From Candidatus Tetragenococcus pullicola (GTDB taxonomy: Bacteria > Bacillota > Bacilli > Lactobacillales > Enterococcaceae): a stretch of DNA of 39,839 nt. A program made the translations under genes and the position numbers. Below the pieces are notes generated by a model, which saw only the letters and a program-made list of their open reading frames with translations, had not been told where the DNA came from and searched no databases. The DNA is taken from assembly GCA_019115705.1 (NCBI GenBank), contig DXDB01000192.1, positions 1 to 39,839 of the forward strand, in the 5' to 3' direction. Below are positions 8,980-17,681 of this stretch, in pieces. Positions within the stretch are counted from its first letter, which is position 1, and each line of letters opens with the position of its first letter.

Positions 8980-11463
8980 TTATAAACAATCGCCGATTAA
9001 CTCTAAACAGCAAATGGCATTTAAACACCATTGTGAGACACAGTTGGTTGTGACCCACGTCAATTCTTGGACCTTTTTGTCGATTGTGACATCATGTACA
9101 GTCGAAGTATCTGGAAACGGAATATCTGGTGGGGTTTCTAACAAGAGCTCCCATGCTTTATCCGCCAATTTTTTTTCTTTTCTTTCCACTGCTCCATAAG
9201 CCATCATAAAAGTCGCAAACATCGGCCAAGCAAAGTGCCGATCATTTAAAATACCGTTTGATTGCTGTAGCTTTTCTTCATTTGTCAAGGCATAAAACCA
9301 GCCGTATTCAGCTAATAACTTAGAAAATGTCTCGTCTTCTAAATTCATTGCCAATTCCGTCCATACTTGCGGAGCCCCAAATGAAATGACCATGTGGTAA
9401 GCGCCAGCTGTTCCGGTTCCTTGATAGGTCAACTCTTTTGTTTGAGGATCAAATAACCATAACGGGCCTGAAAGTAAACCGTTTGGAGACTCTTTAATTC
9501 CCTTTAAGCCAGTTAAAATTTTATTTAGGTAGGTCTTATCTCCTGTTCTTTCCCATTGAGTAAACCAATTAGAGACGCAAGAAGACCAATCAGGGCCGGT
9601 GCGAATTGGAATTTTTTGATCAACTGGATCCATAAACTCACGCATAGGCGGTAATTCATTAAAGGCAAATTCTTCATTGTCTTTGACTTCTTCCATGATG
9701 TCGCCTATTCTTTCATCTGCGCTTAGATAGTAATAATAGCGATGTAGACCTGCCATGGAGATGCGTACTTCTTTGGCTTGGCAGCCCCAATGGATTACAT
9801 TGTGTCTAGAACCTAGGCCTTTGTACTCGCCGGCATGATACTGATCAACTTCTGAGGTGTGACGTGTCATAGCTTCGGCTAAATAATAAATTTCAGAATC
9901 GCCGCTTCGTAAAAAGGACAACCATAACCAAATATTGGGAACTAATTCGGTGTTCTGCCAAGCATAGCCTCCCATATCGTAACGCCAAACATGTCGATAA
10001 GGATCATAGGTATGCATAAAATCACCATAATTCCAATACCCATACCACCCTCTGGTATCGACCTCTTGAAGATAAAAGTCTTGAATGCTTTCCATCATTT
10101 CTTCTATTTGTTGCTTTTTCTTAGAGGAACGATCGGGAAGACTAAAAATTCCAAAAACCTTACTATCATGATAATCTTTAGGTTCCATCACTAACTGGGC
10201 AGGTCGAACATTTTCTTGGGCAATGCGTAAAACTTCTTCATTGGTCATAGGATCTGTCGAAAAATCGATCCATAAGCGCGTGGTATTAGCAATTCCCACT
10301 GCAGTCGAACGAAATTCTTCCATTCCTTCATAAGCTGAGAGCATGTGATCACGTTCTGAATAGTGTGAAAAATCCATCTCTCCGGCTTCTTTTGACCAAA
10401 GCCAAGCCGTTACTTTTGTTTCTTGTTCATTTAAACCGCTTATTTCAATAGCAGAAGGGGCTTTTTGCCAAAACTTTTCCATACTGATGGCAGTACCGCC
10501 AGTCCGTCCACCTACATAAACTGTTCCCATCGATCGGGTGCCATCGCCGATTTTAAGTTGATAATAATCGCTTTTCGTTTGTTTATGCATTTCATAGAAA
10601 CGATGGTTCGTTTGTCGCAACCAAAAATTGTTCCAAATAGCATTTTCTTTGGCATGACTTAGCATTTCTGAATCCGACTCAGTCATTTCTGTGATTTGCC
10701 CTAAGACTTGTTTCCCATATTGCTTATTATCTATGGCGTGACGCCGGGATAATAATAGTTGTGCCGGCTCAGTATAGGTACCCTCTTCACCAGCAAAGGT
10801 AACAAAGCGATTCCAAGGTTCTCCAACAATCGGGGTTTGATAAGAAAGTGCTAATCCATCAACGGCAGCGTCTTCAATGACAATCAAAGTATGAATAATT
10901 TCTATCTGAGACACGTCTTTATAAAAACGGAATCGCAAAATAAACTCTTGCATCAGACGATGGCCCTGATAAATACCTCCTGATACTTTCACCACCGCTT
11001 TTATCGGACCGTTTTCTTCCAATTCTACCTTTTCAACTTGACCTATTTGTTCCTCTCCTTGGTAATAAGCTTGGCACCGTAAGTTTTTAACTTTTGGTAT
11101 ATCATAGATGTTTAACCAATCTAAACAATTTTTTCCTTCCCCGTGCTTAGCAAAATAGGCTTCACTGATGCCATTGTTGACATAGATGCCATTAAACTTC
11201 TCAAGTGCTAAGGGTTGTTTTTCCTCTAGAATATTTTTTTCAAAAGTAAGTTCTTTATTTTGTGGAGTAAATACGCCACTATGTCCTGTCCATTTGATAC
11301 TACCGTCTGGCCAATAAGCCATAATTTTACTTTGTAAGGGTTCAGATAATCGGTACTCACTTTTTTTAAATTCTTCTACCGATAAATCCCCTTTTTCCCA
11401 AGGGACTCCCCAATTGATTCCACGTTTTATTTTAGGTTGACTTTCCAACCACTTGATTGTCAT
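8980..11463 (-). CDS. YetA/PL26-like exo-rhamnogalacturonan lyase family protein
   Basis: An 827-aa soluble protein without a signal peptide. It opens with a beta-rich RIFT-barrel-like region (ITIKWLE-type start, GVPWEKG, WPDGSIKWTGHSG), a signature of the PcRGLX/YetA family, followed by a larger alpha-helical catalytic part rich in Trp/Tyr and His (for example RHNVIHWGCQ). B. subtilis YetA lies next to lplABCD, and fungal PcRGLX (PL26) is an exo-acting RG lyase releasing unsaturated GalA-Rha units. That product would feed the GH105 enzymes of this window. The ATG overlaps the YesL stop codon by 4 bp (ATGA), so the two genes are translationally coupled. The family call is confident; lyase activity is inferred. 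Confidence 0.85.
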   Translation of the reverse strand: MTIKWLESQPKIKRGINWGVPWEKGDLSVEEFKKSEYRLSEPLQSKIMAYWPDGSIKWTGHSGVFTPQNKELTFEKNILEEKQPLALEKFNGIYVNNGISEAYFAKHGEGKNCLDWLNIYDIPKVKNLRCQAYYQGEEQIGQVEKVELEENGPIKAVVKVSGGIYQGHRLMQEFILRFRFYKDVSQIEIIHTLIVIEDAAVDGLALSYQTPIVGEPWNRFVTFAGEEGTYTEPAQLLLSRRHAIDNKQYGKQVLGQITEMTESDSEMLSHAKENAIWNNFWLRQTNHRFYEMHKQTKSDYYQLKIGDGTRSMGTVYVGGRTGGTAISMEKFWQKAPSAIEISGLNEQETKVTAWLWSKEAGEMDFSHYSERDHMLSAYEGMEEFRSTAVGIANTTRLWIDFSTDPMTNEEVLRIAQENVRPAQLVMEPKDYHDSKVFGIFSLPDRSSKKKQQIEEMMESIQDFYLQEVDTRGWYGYWNYGDFMHTYDPYRHVWRYDMGGYAWQNTELVPNIWLWLSFLRSGDSEIYYLAEAMTRHTSEVDQYHAGEYKGLGSRHNVIHWGCQAKEVRISMAGLHRYYYYLSADERIGDIMEEVKDNEEFAFNELPPMREFMDPVDQKIPIRTGPDWSSCVSNWFTQWERTGDKTYLNKILTGLKGIKESPNGLLSGPLWLFDPQTKELTYQGTGTAGAYHMVISFGAPQVWTELAMNLEDETFSKLLAEYGWFYALTNEEKLQQSNGILNDRHFAWPMFATFMMAYGAVERKEKKLADKAWELLLETPPDIPFPDTSTVHDVTIDKKVQELTWVTTNCVSQWCLNAICCLELIGDCL

Positions 11464-12119
11464 TTTTCTAAAACTCCTTTAAGTGAATTCGTTTCAAGTG
11501 ATGCCTCTTTTTGACTTTTTTGAACTTTTTCTTCATTTTGTTCAAAAAAGCGTAAGTAAAAGCCCATATTTAAGTACACCGCTAAACCAAAGATAAATAA
11601 AGTAACGCCAGGAAATAATTTGACCACATACAAGCACAATGCCAAACAACCCAAAGCAATCAGACAGCCAATTGGATTATAGGTAATAAAGCGAGAGGCC
11701 GAAATAACGTAGCGACTTGTTTTCACTTTATAAAACTCAACCATTGGAAAGAGGGTTAATACGGTCATTGTTCCAATCACAATACTAATCAATAAAACAA
11801 TAGACAGTCCTCTACTTAAACTATCACCATGTTGTGTTAATAATACAATCATCGGTGCTACATAAAAGATTTCCAGTGGAAGAATTAATTGATTAGCTTG
11901 CCAGAAAATTTCTTTATAGTAGCTAAAAAATGTTTTGAAAAACGGTAAACTTTTCTGTTGGTGTCGTAATTTTGCCATGTGATGGCTAGCCTGCAAGCTA
12001 GGACCAATTCCCAAAATAACGAATCCTACAATTATCCCTACTACCAAGGCTAGATTTAGTTCCAGTATAAACGTGATTAGATCAGCAGCAGCATAGATTT
12101 TTTTCGTATTCGATTTCAT
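11460..12119 (-). CDS. YesL/DUF624 family membrane protein (copy 1)
   Basis: A 219-aa membrane protein with about five hydrophobic helices and the DUF624 signature near the N-terminus (LGIGPSLQASHHMAKLRH). The C-terminal tail is charged (QNEEKVQKSQKEASLE). The biochemical role of YesL proteins is unknown; they recur next to LplABC/YesOPQ-type importers and YesMN regulators, which fits an accessory role in uptake or sensing. It sits between YesU (4 bp gap) and the YetA-like lyase (4 bp overlap). SD GGAGG. One of three paralogues in this window, each near a different transporter. Confidence 0.88.
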   Translation of the reverse strand: MKSNTKKIYAAADLITFILELNLALVVGIIVGFVILGIGPSLQASHHMAKLRHQQKSLPFFKTFFSYYKEIFWQANQLILPLEIFYVAPMIVLLTQHGDSLSRGLSIVLLISIVIGTMTVLTLFPMVEFYKVKTSRYVISASRFITYNPIGCLIALGCLALCLYVVKLFPGVTLFIFGLAVYLNMGFYLRFFEQNEEKVQKSQKEASLETNSLKGVLEK

Positions 12120-12123
12120 TTAA

Positions 12124-12789
12124 TCAATCCTCCTGCAATTCATAAACTTCTAAGTGAGAATATCTAGCTTTCATGGGGGCCATTTGGCGAAATCCAATAT
12201 AGCCTTCGTCAAGCACGGGGCCTTCTTCTCCTTCATCTTGCCATTGAAAGATTTCTAAATCATTGATGGAAAAAGTGATCCTTCCTTGATATTTTTCAAC
12301 CTTCATTTCATAAGATTTTTCGACATCTTCCACATTAGGCAAAGGATCAGCCCCTTGACTAACTAAGTGAAAACCATAACTCTTTCGCAAATTAGCCGTT
12401 TGGAAACAACGTTCGGTCGCATATTTTCTACGGTAATAAGATAAATGATAGGCGTTGATATCCCCGTGATGATATTGCGGATAATATCCGTTGCGTTTTT
12501 CTAAACTGTCATCAAAAATCGATTGGCCATTCCTGGCTTTTGCTGCAAAAAACAACATACACAGCCCCGGTTCACGCAAAGGTTCAAATTCCCAGTAAAT
12601 ACGAATATTTTCGGGAAATACTTTAGGAAGCCATAAAAGGAAATGAGCATAATCCCCCTTTTCTTCAGGATCACCATTTGAGAGAACCAAGCCGTCATTA
12701 AATTCAATTTTAGGATTTCCTTCTGCAATAAAGTCTTTTACATCGCTAGGCGTTCGTAAGGGATTTTCATAAATCTTTTTTTCTTTCAT
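12124..12789 (-). CDS. YesU-like DUF1961 family protein
   Basis: A 221-aa soluble protein matching B. subtilis YesU in length and overall pattern: an N-terminal NPLRTPSDVKDFIAEG stretch, a WEFEPLREPGL strand, a conserved HHGDINAYHLSYYRRKY segment and a C-terminal GYIGFRQMAPM strand. YesU has a concanavalin-like beta-sandwich fold as found in lectins and glucanases, and lies in the B. subtilis RG operon. Function is not established; carbohydrate binding or a lyase/hydrolase activity on RG fragments would fit. SD AAAGGAG precedes the ATG. A long hairpin at 12847-12884 separates it from the lipoprotein gene upstream. Confidence 0.87.
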   Translation of the reverse strand: MKEKKIYENPLRTPSDVKDFIAEGNPKIEFNDGLVLSNGDPEEKGDYAHFLLWLPKVFPENIRIYWEFEPLREPGLCMLFFAAKARNGQSIFDDSLEKRNGYYPQYHHGDINAYHLSYYRRKYATERCFQTANLRKSYGFHLVSQGADPLPNVEDVEKSYEMKVEKYQGRITFSINDLEIFQWQDEGEEGPVLDEGYIGFRQMAPMKARYSHLEVYELQED

Positions 12790-12846
12790 TTTCTTCTCCT
12801 TTCATCAATACATCATTTGATACATAATGTTTAATTTTTATGTAGA

Positions 12847-12884
12847 TTTATTCGAAATCTCCACTAAAGGAGATCTCGAATAAA
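12847..12884 (-). other. Long intergenic hairpin between lipoprotein and YesU genes
   Basis: Two 16-nt arms (12847-12862 and 12869-12884) pair with one G-U/mismatch position around a 6-nt loop. No T run follows on the minus strand, so it is not a classic terminator. Its place right after a binding-protein gene fits an mRNA-stabilising or processing stem-loop that lets the lipoprotein be made in excess of downstream proteins (inference). Confidence 0.7.
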
Positions 12885-12890
12885 CATTTT

Positions 12891-14441
12891 TTATTTAGTC
12901 GCTTCAGCGTGTAAGGTGTTCATTTCATCCATGATGTCGTTACCACCTTGTTTTTGCCATTGTTCAATTGCTACTTGCCATCCTTTTTCATCAATTTGAC
13001 CAGCAATGTATTGAATTCTAGCATCCCCTATAATTTGATCTAATTGCACACCTTTTGTAACATAGGTATCTGCCACATACGCTGCTGCTGGATTAAAGAC
13101 AGCACTCTCTTCATCAGAAGCCATCAAATCTAAGCGGCGTTGATACTCTGCTTCTTTTTCTGGAGTATCCTGTTTTGAAAGATAATACTGTAGGTCTGTC
13201 GTGACGTTTGTTGCCAATTGTGAGTAGCATCTTTGTAAGTTGGCTACTTGTTCAGCTTCATCGCTTTTTATTGCTTGTGCTTTATCATCAACAACTTCGA
13301 AGTTCTTTCCTTCAATCCCATTTCCTAAAAGAATTTGTGCTTCTTTATCATTTGTTTTATCAATAAAGTCTAAAACATCTTTTAATTCTTCTTCCGTTTT
13401 GACACTTTGTTTAGGAATCGCCAAGAAACTTGAATACCCATCTGTTGGCATGGCATTTAATTGACCATCTGCATTTTTCAGATTTCCTGTAAATTCAACA
13501 AAAGGTCCTTCTTCATCAGGATGTGATTGCGCATATTTCGAATTGATTGAAGCAGCCCGAGAATAAGTATCAATCACGATTCCACCTTTGCCGTTTAAAA
13601 TAGGATCATCCCAATTATCAGCCGATAAGGTAGCATAGTCACTATTGATATAGCCTTTTTCAACCATATCCTTAACAAACTGAATGGACTCTAAATATTC
13701 TGGTTGCATAAAGGAAGGTTCCAATTTTCCATCAATTTCCTTCCAAGCATTACCAGCTCCAAACCAAACTGCTATGGCATCATAAGGACTACTACTATTA
13801 ATACCGCCTGGCCAAGAAGGAATAACGACTCCTGTGGTATCATCTTTGCCATTTCCGTCAGGATCATTTTCCGTAAAGGCTTTGGCTAAGTCGTAAAGGT
13901 CTTGGGTTGTTTCTGGCATTTCTAGGTTTAACTCATCCAACCAATCTTTACGAACAAAAACAGCTGTACGCATAATATCTCGAGAACGATACACCCCATA
14001 AACTTTTCCATTAACAGAAGAGTTTTGTAAGACATCAGGATTTGCTTGAGACAAATTAGGATAATCTTTTAAATAATCGGTCAAATCCCAAAAAGCATCA
14101 TTTTCAGCTGATTTAACGAAACTTCCTGTCTTACTTGCCACTAATATTTTAGGAATATCATCAGAGGCTAAGGTGATATTCATCTTGTCTGCATAATTGG
14201 TATTTGGTACCCAGTTGACTTTCATTTTATAACCAGTTGCTTCTTCTAAGGCGTCTTGTAATTCATTGTCTCCTGTTGGTGCAGTTGCTTCTAAAAAAGG
14301 AGACATGATTGTCATTGTCTTATCGTCTTCTTTGGAAGTTTTACTGTCCTCTGATTGACCATTGCTGTTTCCACAAGCAGCTAATAGTGTGGTTGCTAAA
14401 AAAGCGACACCAAGCGTTGAGATTTTTTTGTTCCTATACAT
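12891..14441 (-). CDS. Extracellular solute-binding lipoprotein, LplA/YtcQ type (tandem copy 1)
   Basis: A 516-aa ABC-importer binding protein. The signal peptide carries the lipobox LLAAC with Cys23 as lipid anchor, followed by a Ser/Glu/Asp linker and then a two-lobed sugar-binding domain. The DPDGNGKDDTTG segment resembles a calcium-binding loop. It is very similar throughout to the protein encoded at 14873-16420 (about four-fifths identical by eye), so the two are tandem duplicates. It should deliver pectic oligosaccharides to the permeases encoded at 7082-8935. SD AGGAGGA. It has its own sigma-A-type promoter at 14502-14530 and operator-like site at 14481-14495. Confidence 0.94.
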   Translation of the reverse strand: MYRNKKISTLGVAFLATTLLAACGNSNGQSEDSKTSKEDDKTMTIMSPFLEATAPTGDNELQDALEEATGYKMKVNWVPNTNYADKMNITLASDDIPKILVASKTGSFVKSAENDAFWDLTDYLKDYPNLSQANPDVLQNSSVNGKVYGVYRSRDIMRTAVFVRKDWLDELNLEMPETTQDLYDLAKAFTENDPDGNGKDDTTGVVIPSWPGGINSSSPYDAIAVWFGAGNAWKEIDGKLEPSFMQPEYLESIQFVKDMVEKGYINSDYATLSADNWDDPILNGKGGIVIDTYSRAASINSKYAQSHPDEEGPFVEFTGNLKNADGQLNAMPTDGYSSFLAIPKQSVKTEEELKDVLDFIDKTNDKEAQILLGNGIEGKNFEVVDDKAQAIKSDEAEQVANLQRCYSQLATNVTTDLQYYLSKQDTPEKEAEYQRRLDLMASDEESAVFNPAAAYVADTYVTKGVQLDQIIGDARIQYIAGQIDEKGWQVAIEQWQKQGGNDIMDEMNTLHAEATK

Positions 14442-14480
14442 GTTTGTTTCCTCCTAACAATACTTTTGAAAGCATTCTTA

Positions 14481-14530
14481 TAAATCGCTTTCACATATCG
14501 TATCTTAAAACAGAAGGAAATTTCCGGCAA
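14481..14530 (-). promoter_or_regulatory. Promoter and operator-like site of solute-binding gene copy 1
   Basis: Minus strand: -35 TTGCCG (14525-14530), 17-bp spacer, -10 TAAGAT (14502-14507). About six bases past the -10 is TGTGAAAGCGATTTA (14481-14495), resembling a catabolite-response element (12 of 14 in the core) and nearly identical to the site at the same place before copy 2. It may bind CcpA or a local LacI-type repressor. Confidence 0.7.
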
Positions 14531-14642
14531 TCGTACTTTTTTACTTTTTTTGTAAAAAGCTATGATACCAACCTTTTAACAAGGTGAGCGTTTCAAAAAA
14601 AGTCAATGTTGAAGAGAACAGGGAATTTTATCAACAAAAAAA

Positions 14643-14682
14643 TTCGCATGTTCCAAGTTTTTTTAAAAGGATACCATGCGAA
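14643..14682 (-). terminator. Intrinsic terminator between the two solute-binding genes
   Basis: TTCGCATG (rc of 14675-14682) pairs with CATGCGAA (rc of 14643-14650), with further partial pairing inside. On the minus strand a run of seven T follows, so transcripts of copy 2 probably end here, and copy 1 starts from its own promoter downstream. Confidence 0.75.
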
Positions 14683-14755
14683 ATAATTTTTACTCTTGTT
14701 AAAAGCCACAAAATTCATCCTCTAAAGATTTATCTTCTTTTGACAAAGGAGATAA

Positions 14756-14782
14756 CCTAGGTAAAAATATCTTTTACCTAGG
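14756..14782. repeat. Perfect 11-bp inverted repeat in the gap after solute-binding copy 2
   Basis: CCTAGGTAAAA (14756-14766) and its exact reverse complement (14772-14782) around a 5-nt loop. No T run follows on the minus strand; a T run lies a few bases further on the plus strand. It could protect the copy 2 mRNA 3' end or be an operator. The 431-bp gap 14442-14872 otherwise holds only the promoter and terminator listed and no gene that I see. Confidence 0.6.
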
Positions 14783-14872
14783 AAAGTGTTTTTTTCTGTT
14801 CAAAATCCCTTGTTCCATGGGAAAATATTTTTTTAACGATTCACGACTAGCTAGGTATTCCCTAGTTATTTT

Positions 14873-16420
14873 TTATTTATCCGCTTGGTAAAGTTCATTC
14901 ATTTCTTCAACGATAGCGTCGCCACCTTGTTTTTGCCATTGATTGATGGCAGCTTCCCAACCTTTATCATCGATTTGACCAGCGATATATTGAATACGAG
15001 CATCCCCAATGATTTGGTCAAGTTGAACGCCCTTGGTAACATAAGTGTCAGCTACATAAGCAGCAGCTGGATTAAAGACAGCATTCTCTTCATCAGAAGC
15101 CATTAGTGCCAAGCGACGTTCGTATTCTGCTTCTTTTTCTGGTGTCTCTTGTTTATTTGGATAACTCAATGATTCAGTCGTCACATTCATGCCAATTTGA
15201 GCATAACATTTTTGTAGATTACTGATCTTCGTGGCTTCATCTCCTTCAAGCGCACTTGCCTTGCCATCCACAACTTCAAAGTTTTTGTCTTCAATTCCGT
15301 TATTCAACAAGATTTGTGCTTCTTTATCATTTAATTTATCCAAGAAAGTCAGCACTTCTTTTAAATCATCTTCTGTTTTAACACTTTGTTTCGGAATAGC
15401 TAAGAAACTAGAATAACCATCTGTTGGCATCGCGTATAAGTTGCCATCTTTATTTTTTAAATTCCCAGTAAACTCAACAAATGGCCCTTCTTCATCAGGG
15501 TGTGCTTGTTCATATTTGCCATTAACACTGCCTGATCTAGAATAAGTATCGATAACAATACCACCTTTGCCATTTAAGATTGGATCATCCCAATTATCTG
15601 CTGACAAGGTTGCATAGTCACTATTGATATACCCTTTTTCAACCATATCACGTGTAAATTGGATGGATTCCAAATACTCAGGTTGCATAAAGGAAGGTTC
15701 TAATTTTCCATCAACTTCTTTCCAAGCATTCCCTGCGCCAAACCAAATAGCCAAGGCGTCATAAGGACTACTACTATTGATAGCACCTGGCCAAGAAGGA
15801 ATAACGACTCCTGTTGTATCGTCTTTACCATTGCCATCTGGATCATTTTCAGTAAATGCTTTCGCTAAATTATAAAGATCTTCTGTCGTTTCTGGCATCT
15901 CTAAATTCAAATTTTCTAACCAATCTTTTCTGACAAACACACAAGTCCGCATAATATCTCGCGAACGATAAACACCATAAACTCTTCCGTTAACCGATGA
16001 ATTTTGTAAAACATCTGGATTTGCTTGGGATAAATTCGGATAGTCTTTTAAGTAATCGGTCAAATCCCAAAACGCATCATTTTCAGCAGATTTGATAAAA
16101 CTTCCCGATTTACTAGCCACCATGACTTTGGGAATATCATCTGAAGCCAAAGTGATATTCATCTTGTCAGCGTAGTTCGTGTTAGGAACCCAGTTAACTT
16201 TCATTTTATAACCAGTATGTTCTTCTAATGCCTGTTGGAGCTCATTGTTGCCTGTTGGTGCAGTGGCTTCTAAAAACATGGTCATAATTGTCATGACATT
16301 GTCTTTTTCTTCAGAAGAATTTCCACTATTTCCTTCTGCCTTTTCTCCCCCACACGCTGATAACACTGTCGTTGCCAATAAAGTAAGCCCTACTGTTGAA
16401 ACGATTTTTTTCATTCCCAT
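14873..16420 (-). CDS. Extracellular solute-binding lipoprotein, LplA/YtcQ type (tandem copy 2)
   Basis: A 515-aa binding protein, near-duplicate of the protein encoded at 12891-14441. The lipobox is VLSAC with Cys23. Start: the frame is open to 16471, but AAGGAGGAA at 16427-16435 points to the ATG at 16420 (MGMKKIV), and the upstream part would run through the promoter. Divergence from copy 1 is concentrated near the C-terminal half (residues about 370-430), where ligand or partner contacts may have changed; that reading is tentative. It probably feeds the same permeases. It has its own promoter, with one cre-like site in the spacer and another past the -10, and a terminator downstream. Confidence 0.94.
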   Translation of the reverse strand: MGMKKIVSTVGLTLLATTVLSACGGEKAEGNSGNSSEEKDNVMTIMTMFLEATAPTGNNELQQALEEHTGYKMKVNWVPNTNYADKMNITLASDDIPKVMVASKSGSFIKSAENDAFWDLTDYLKDYPNLSQANPDVLQNSSVNGRVYGVYRSRDIMRTCVFVRKDWLENLNLEMPETTEDLYNLAKAFTENDPDGNGKDDTTGVVIPSWPGAINSSSPYDALAIWFGAGNAWKEVDGKLEPSFMQPEYLESIQFTRDMVEKGYINSDYATLSADNWDDPILNGKGGIVIDTYSRSGSVNGKYEQAHPDEEGPFVEFTGNLKNKDGNLYAMPTDGYSSFLAIPKQSVKTEDDLKEVLTFLDKLNDKEAQILLNNGIEDKNFEVVDGKASALEGDEATKISNLQKCYAQIGMNVTTESLSYPNKQETPEKEAEYERRLALMASDEENAVFNPAAAYVADTYVTKGVQLDQIIGDARIQYIAGQIDDKGWEAAINQWQKQGGDAIVEEMNELYQADK

Positions 16421-16449
16421 TAAATGTTCCTCCTTGATAATTTCAATAT

Positions 16450-16499
16450 GTAAATCGCTTTCACAAAACAATCATAGCTTTGAAACCGATTTCTATCAA
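16450..16499 (-). promoter_or_regulatory. Promoter with two operator-like sites, solute-binding gene copy 2
   Basis: Minus strand: -35 TTGATA (16494-16499), 17-bp spacer, -10 TATGAT (16471-16476). The spacer contains AGAAATCGGTTTCA (16481-16494), matching the cre consensus TGWNANCGNTNWCA at 13 of 14 positions. A second site, TGTGAAAGCGATTTAC (16450-16465), lies five bases past the -10. Such placement suggests repression by CcpA or a LacI-family protein. The rest of the 371-bp divergent gap to 16791 has only weak hairpins. Confidence 0.75.
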
Positions 16500-16730
16500 T
16501 TGCCTTTTTTTGCTTTTTTTATAAAAGCCTTTGTTTCAAAGCTTTTATCAGCTTTTAGGAAAAATATGTCAATGAATTTCTAATAAAAGTAAAGAAAAAG
16601 ATAGCATCAAGCAGGAATTATGTTTCCTTTCAAAAGAAATATCAATGATGATTCTCTGTTGTAGAATTGGTTCCAAATGAAAAAATAAATTTTTTTGAAC
16701 ATCCATTGAGCATTCCTTAAGTAGCTTTCT

Positions 16731-16759
16731 TTGACTTCTCTAAAAAATAAGTTTACCTT
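16731..16759 (+). promoter_or_regulatory. Possible promoter of the uronate-dehydrogenase-like gene
   Basis: TTGACT (16731-16736), 17-bp spacer, TACCTT (16754-16759). The -35 is good and the -10 poor, so the promoter may need an activator or this may be a chance match. Confidence 0.4.
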
Positions 16760-16791
16760 TAACTTAACAACACTTACAAGGAGGAGACACA

Positions 16792-17577
16792 ATGGCCGCT
16801 ATCTTACTAACCGGTGCTTCAGGAAACATAGGAACAGTTCTCACAGCTTATTTAAAGAAAAAACACGACCTTACGCTAGTCGACATTGATTTTTCAGACT
16901 TCCCGGATTCACTCAAAGAAGGTACAACCATACGCGAGTTGGACTTGACCAATCCCGAAAACGTAAACGGTTTATTTTCAGGTATTGATTATGTCATCCA
17001 TTTGGCCGGAGACCCTAGCCCAGATGCTAAGTTTTATGACTCTCTAATTGATTTAAATTATAAAGTCCCTCATAACATCTTTAGAGAAGTAGTCAAAGAT
17101 AATAGTTCTGTCAAGCGAGTGATTTTTGCCAGTTCCGTGCATGCCATAGGAGGCTATCCTGACAACGTGCAAGTAAAAACCAGTGATTATCCTCGTCCAC
17201 AAGACTTATATGGTGTCTCTAAAGTGTACATGGAAGCTTTAGCTAGCTACCACGCTTATCATTCTAATAAAGAATTCATCGGTATTCGCATTGGCGGTTT
17301 TGATAGCGATATACAAAGTGACAAAGTAGATGCTGATGGTTTAGCTACCCATTTATCTAAAAGAGATATGTGTCATTTAATCGATTGTTGTTTAAATGCC
17401 CAACTCCAAGAACCCTTCTTACTCGTAAATGGCGTCTCCAATAATCGCTTCCCACGAATGGATATCTCACAAGCGTATTTTGATATTGGCTATACTCCTC
17501 AAGATGATGCCTTCAAGCTATATGCTGATGGGAACTATGATTTTACTGAAGAAGAAGATGTAGAGATTGAAGATTAA
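16792..17577 (+). CDS. NAD-dependent epimerase/dehydratase family protein, probable uronate dehydrogenase
   Basis: A 261-aa short-chain dehydrogenase of the extended type. The Rossmann motif is TGASGNIG (7-14). The catalytic Tyr and Lys sit in YGVSK, preceded by ASSVHAIGGYP, which parallels the ASSNHTIGYYP stretch of bacterial uronate dehydrogenases, and followed by the RIGG motif. Uronate dehydrogenase oxidises galacturonate or glucuronate to the aldaro-lactone with NAD+. Here it stands alone on the plus strand between a lipoprotein gene and GH105-uxuAB. The acidic C-terminal tail (EEEDVEIED) is unusual. A sugar-nucleotide epimerase is less likely because of its size and the HAIGGYP match. 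SD AAGGAGG, spacing normal; a terminator follows. Confidence 0.75.
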   Translation: MAAILLTGASGNIGTVLTAYLKKKHDLTLVDIDFSDFPDSLKEGTTIRELDLTNPENVNGLFSGIDYVIHLAGDPSPDAKFYDSLIDLNYKVPHNIFREVVKDNSSVKRVIFASSVHAIGGYPDNVQVKTSDYPRPQDLYGVSKVYMEALASYHAYHSNKEFIGIRIGGFDSDIQSDKVDADGLATHLSKRDMCHLIDCCLNAQLQEPFLLVNGVSNNRFPRMDISQAYFDIGYTPQDDAFKLYADGNYDFTEEEDVEIED

Positions 17578-17681
17578 GGAGAAGAAAAATCTAAAACAGC
17601 TCATCTATTGACCGGATTATTTCCTATGAAATCAGTATCTAAAAAAGAATTTCGTTCTTAAAATTTATCACACGAAAGACT

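Noticed and set aside
8936-9058. Longer N-terminus of the LplB-type permease starting at 9058
   Set aside because: It overlaps the YetA-like gene and lacks an SD; AGGAGGA marks the ATG at 8935.
16421-16471. Longer N-terminus of solute-binding copy 2
   Set aside because: It would place a non-signal sequence before a perfect lipoprotein signal peptide and run through the operator; AAGGAGGAA marks 16420.
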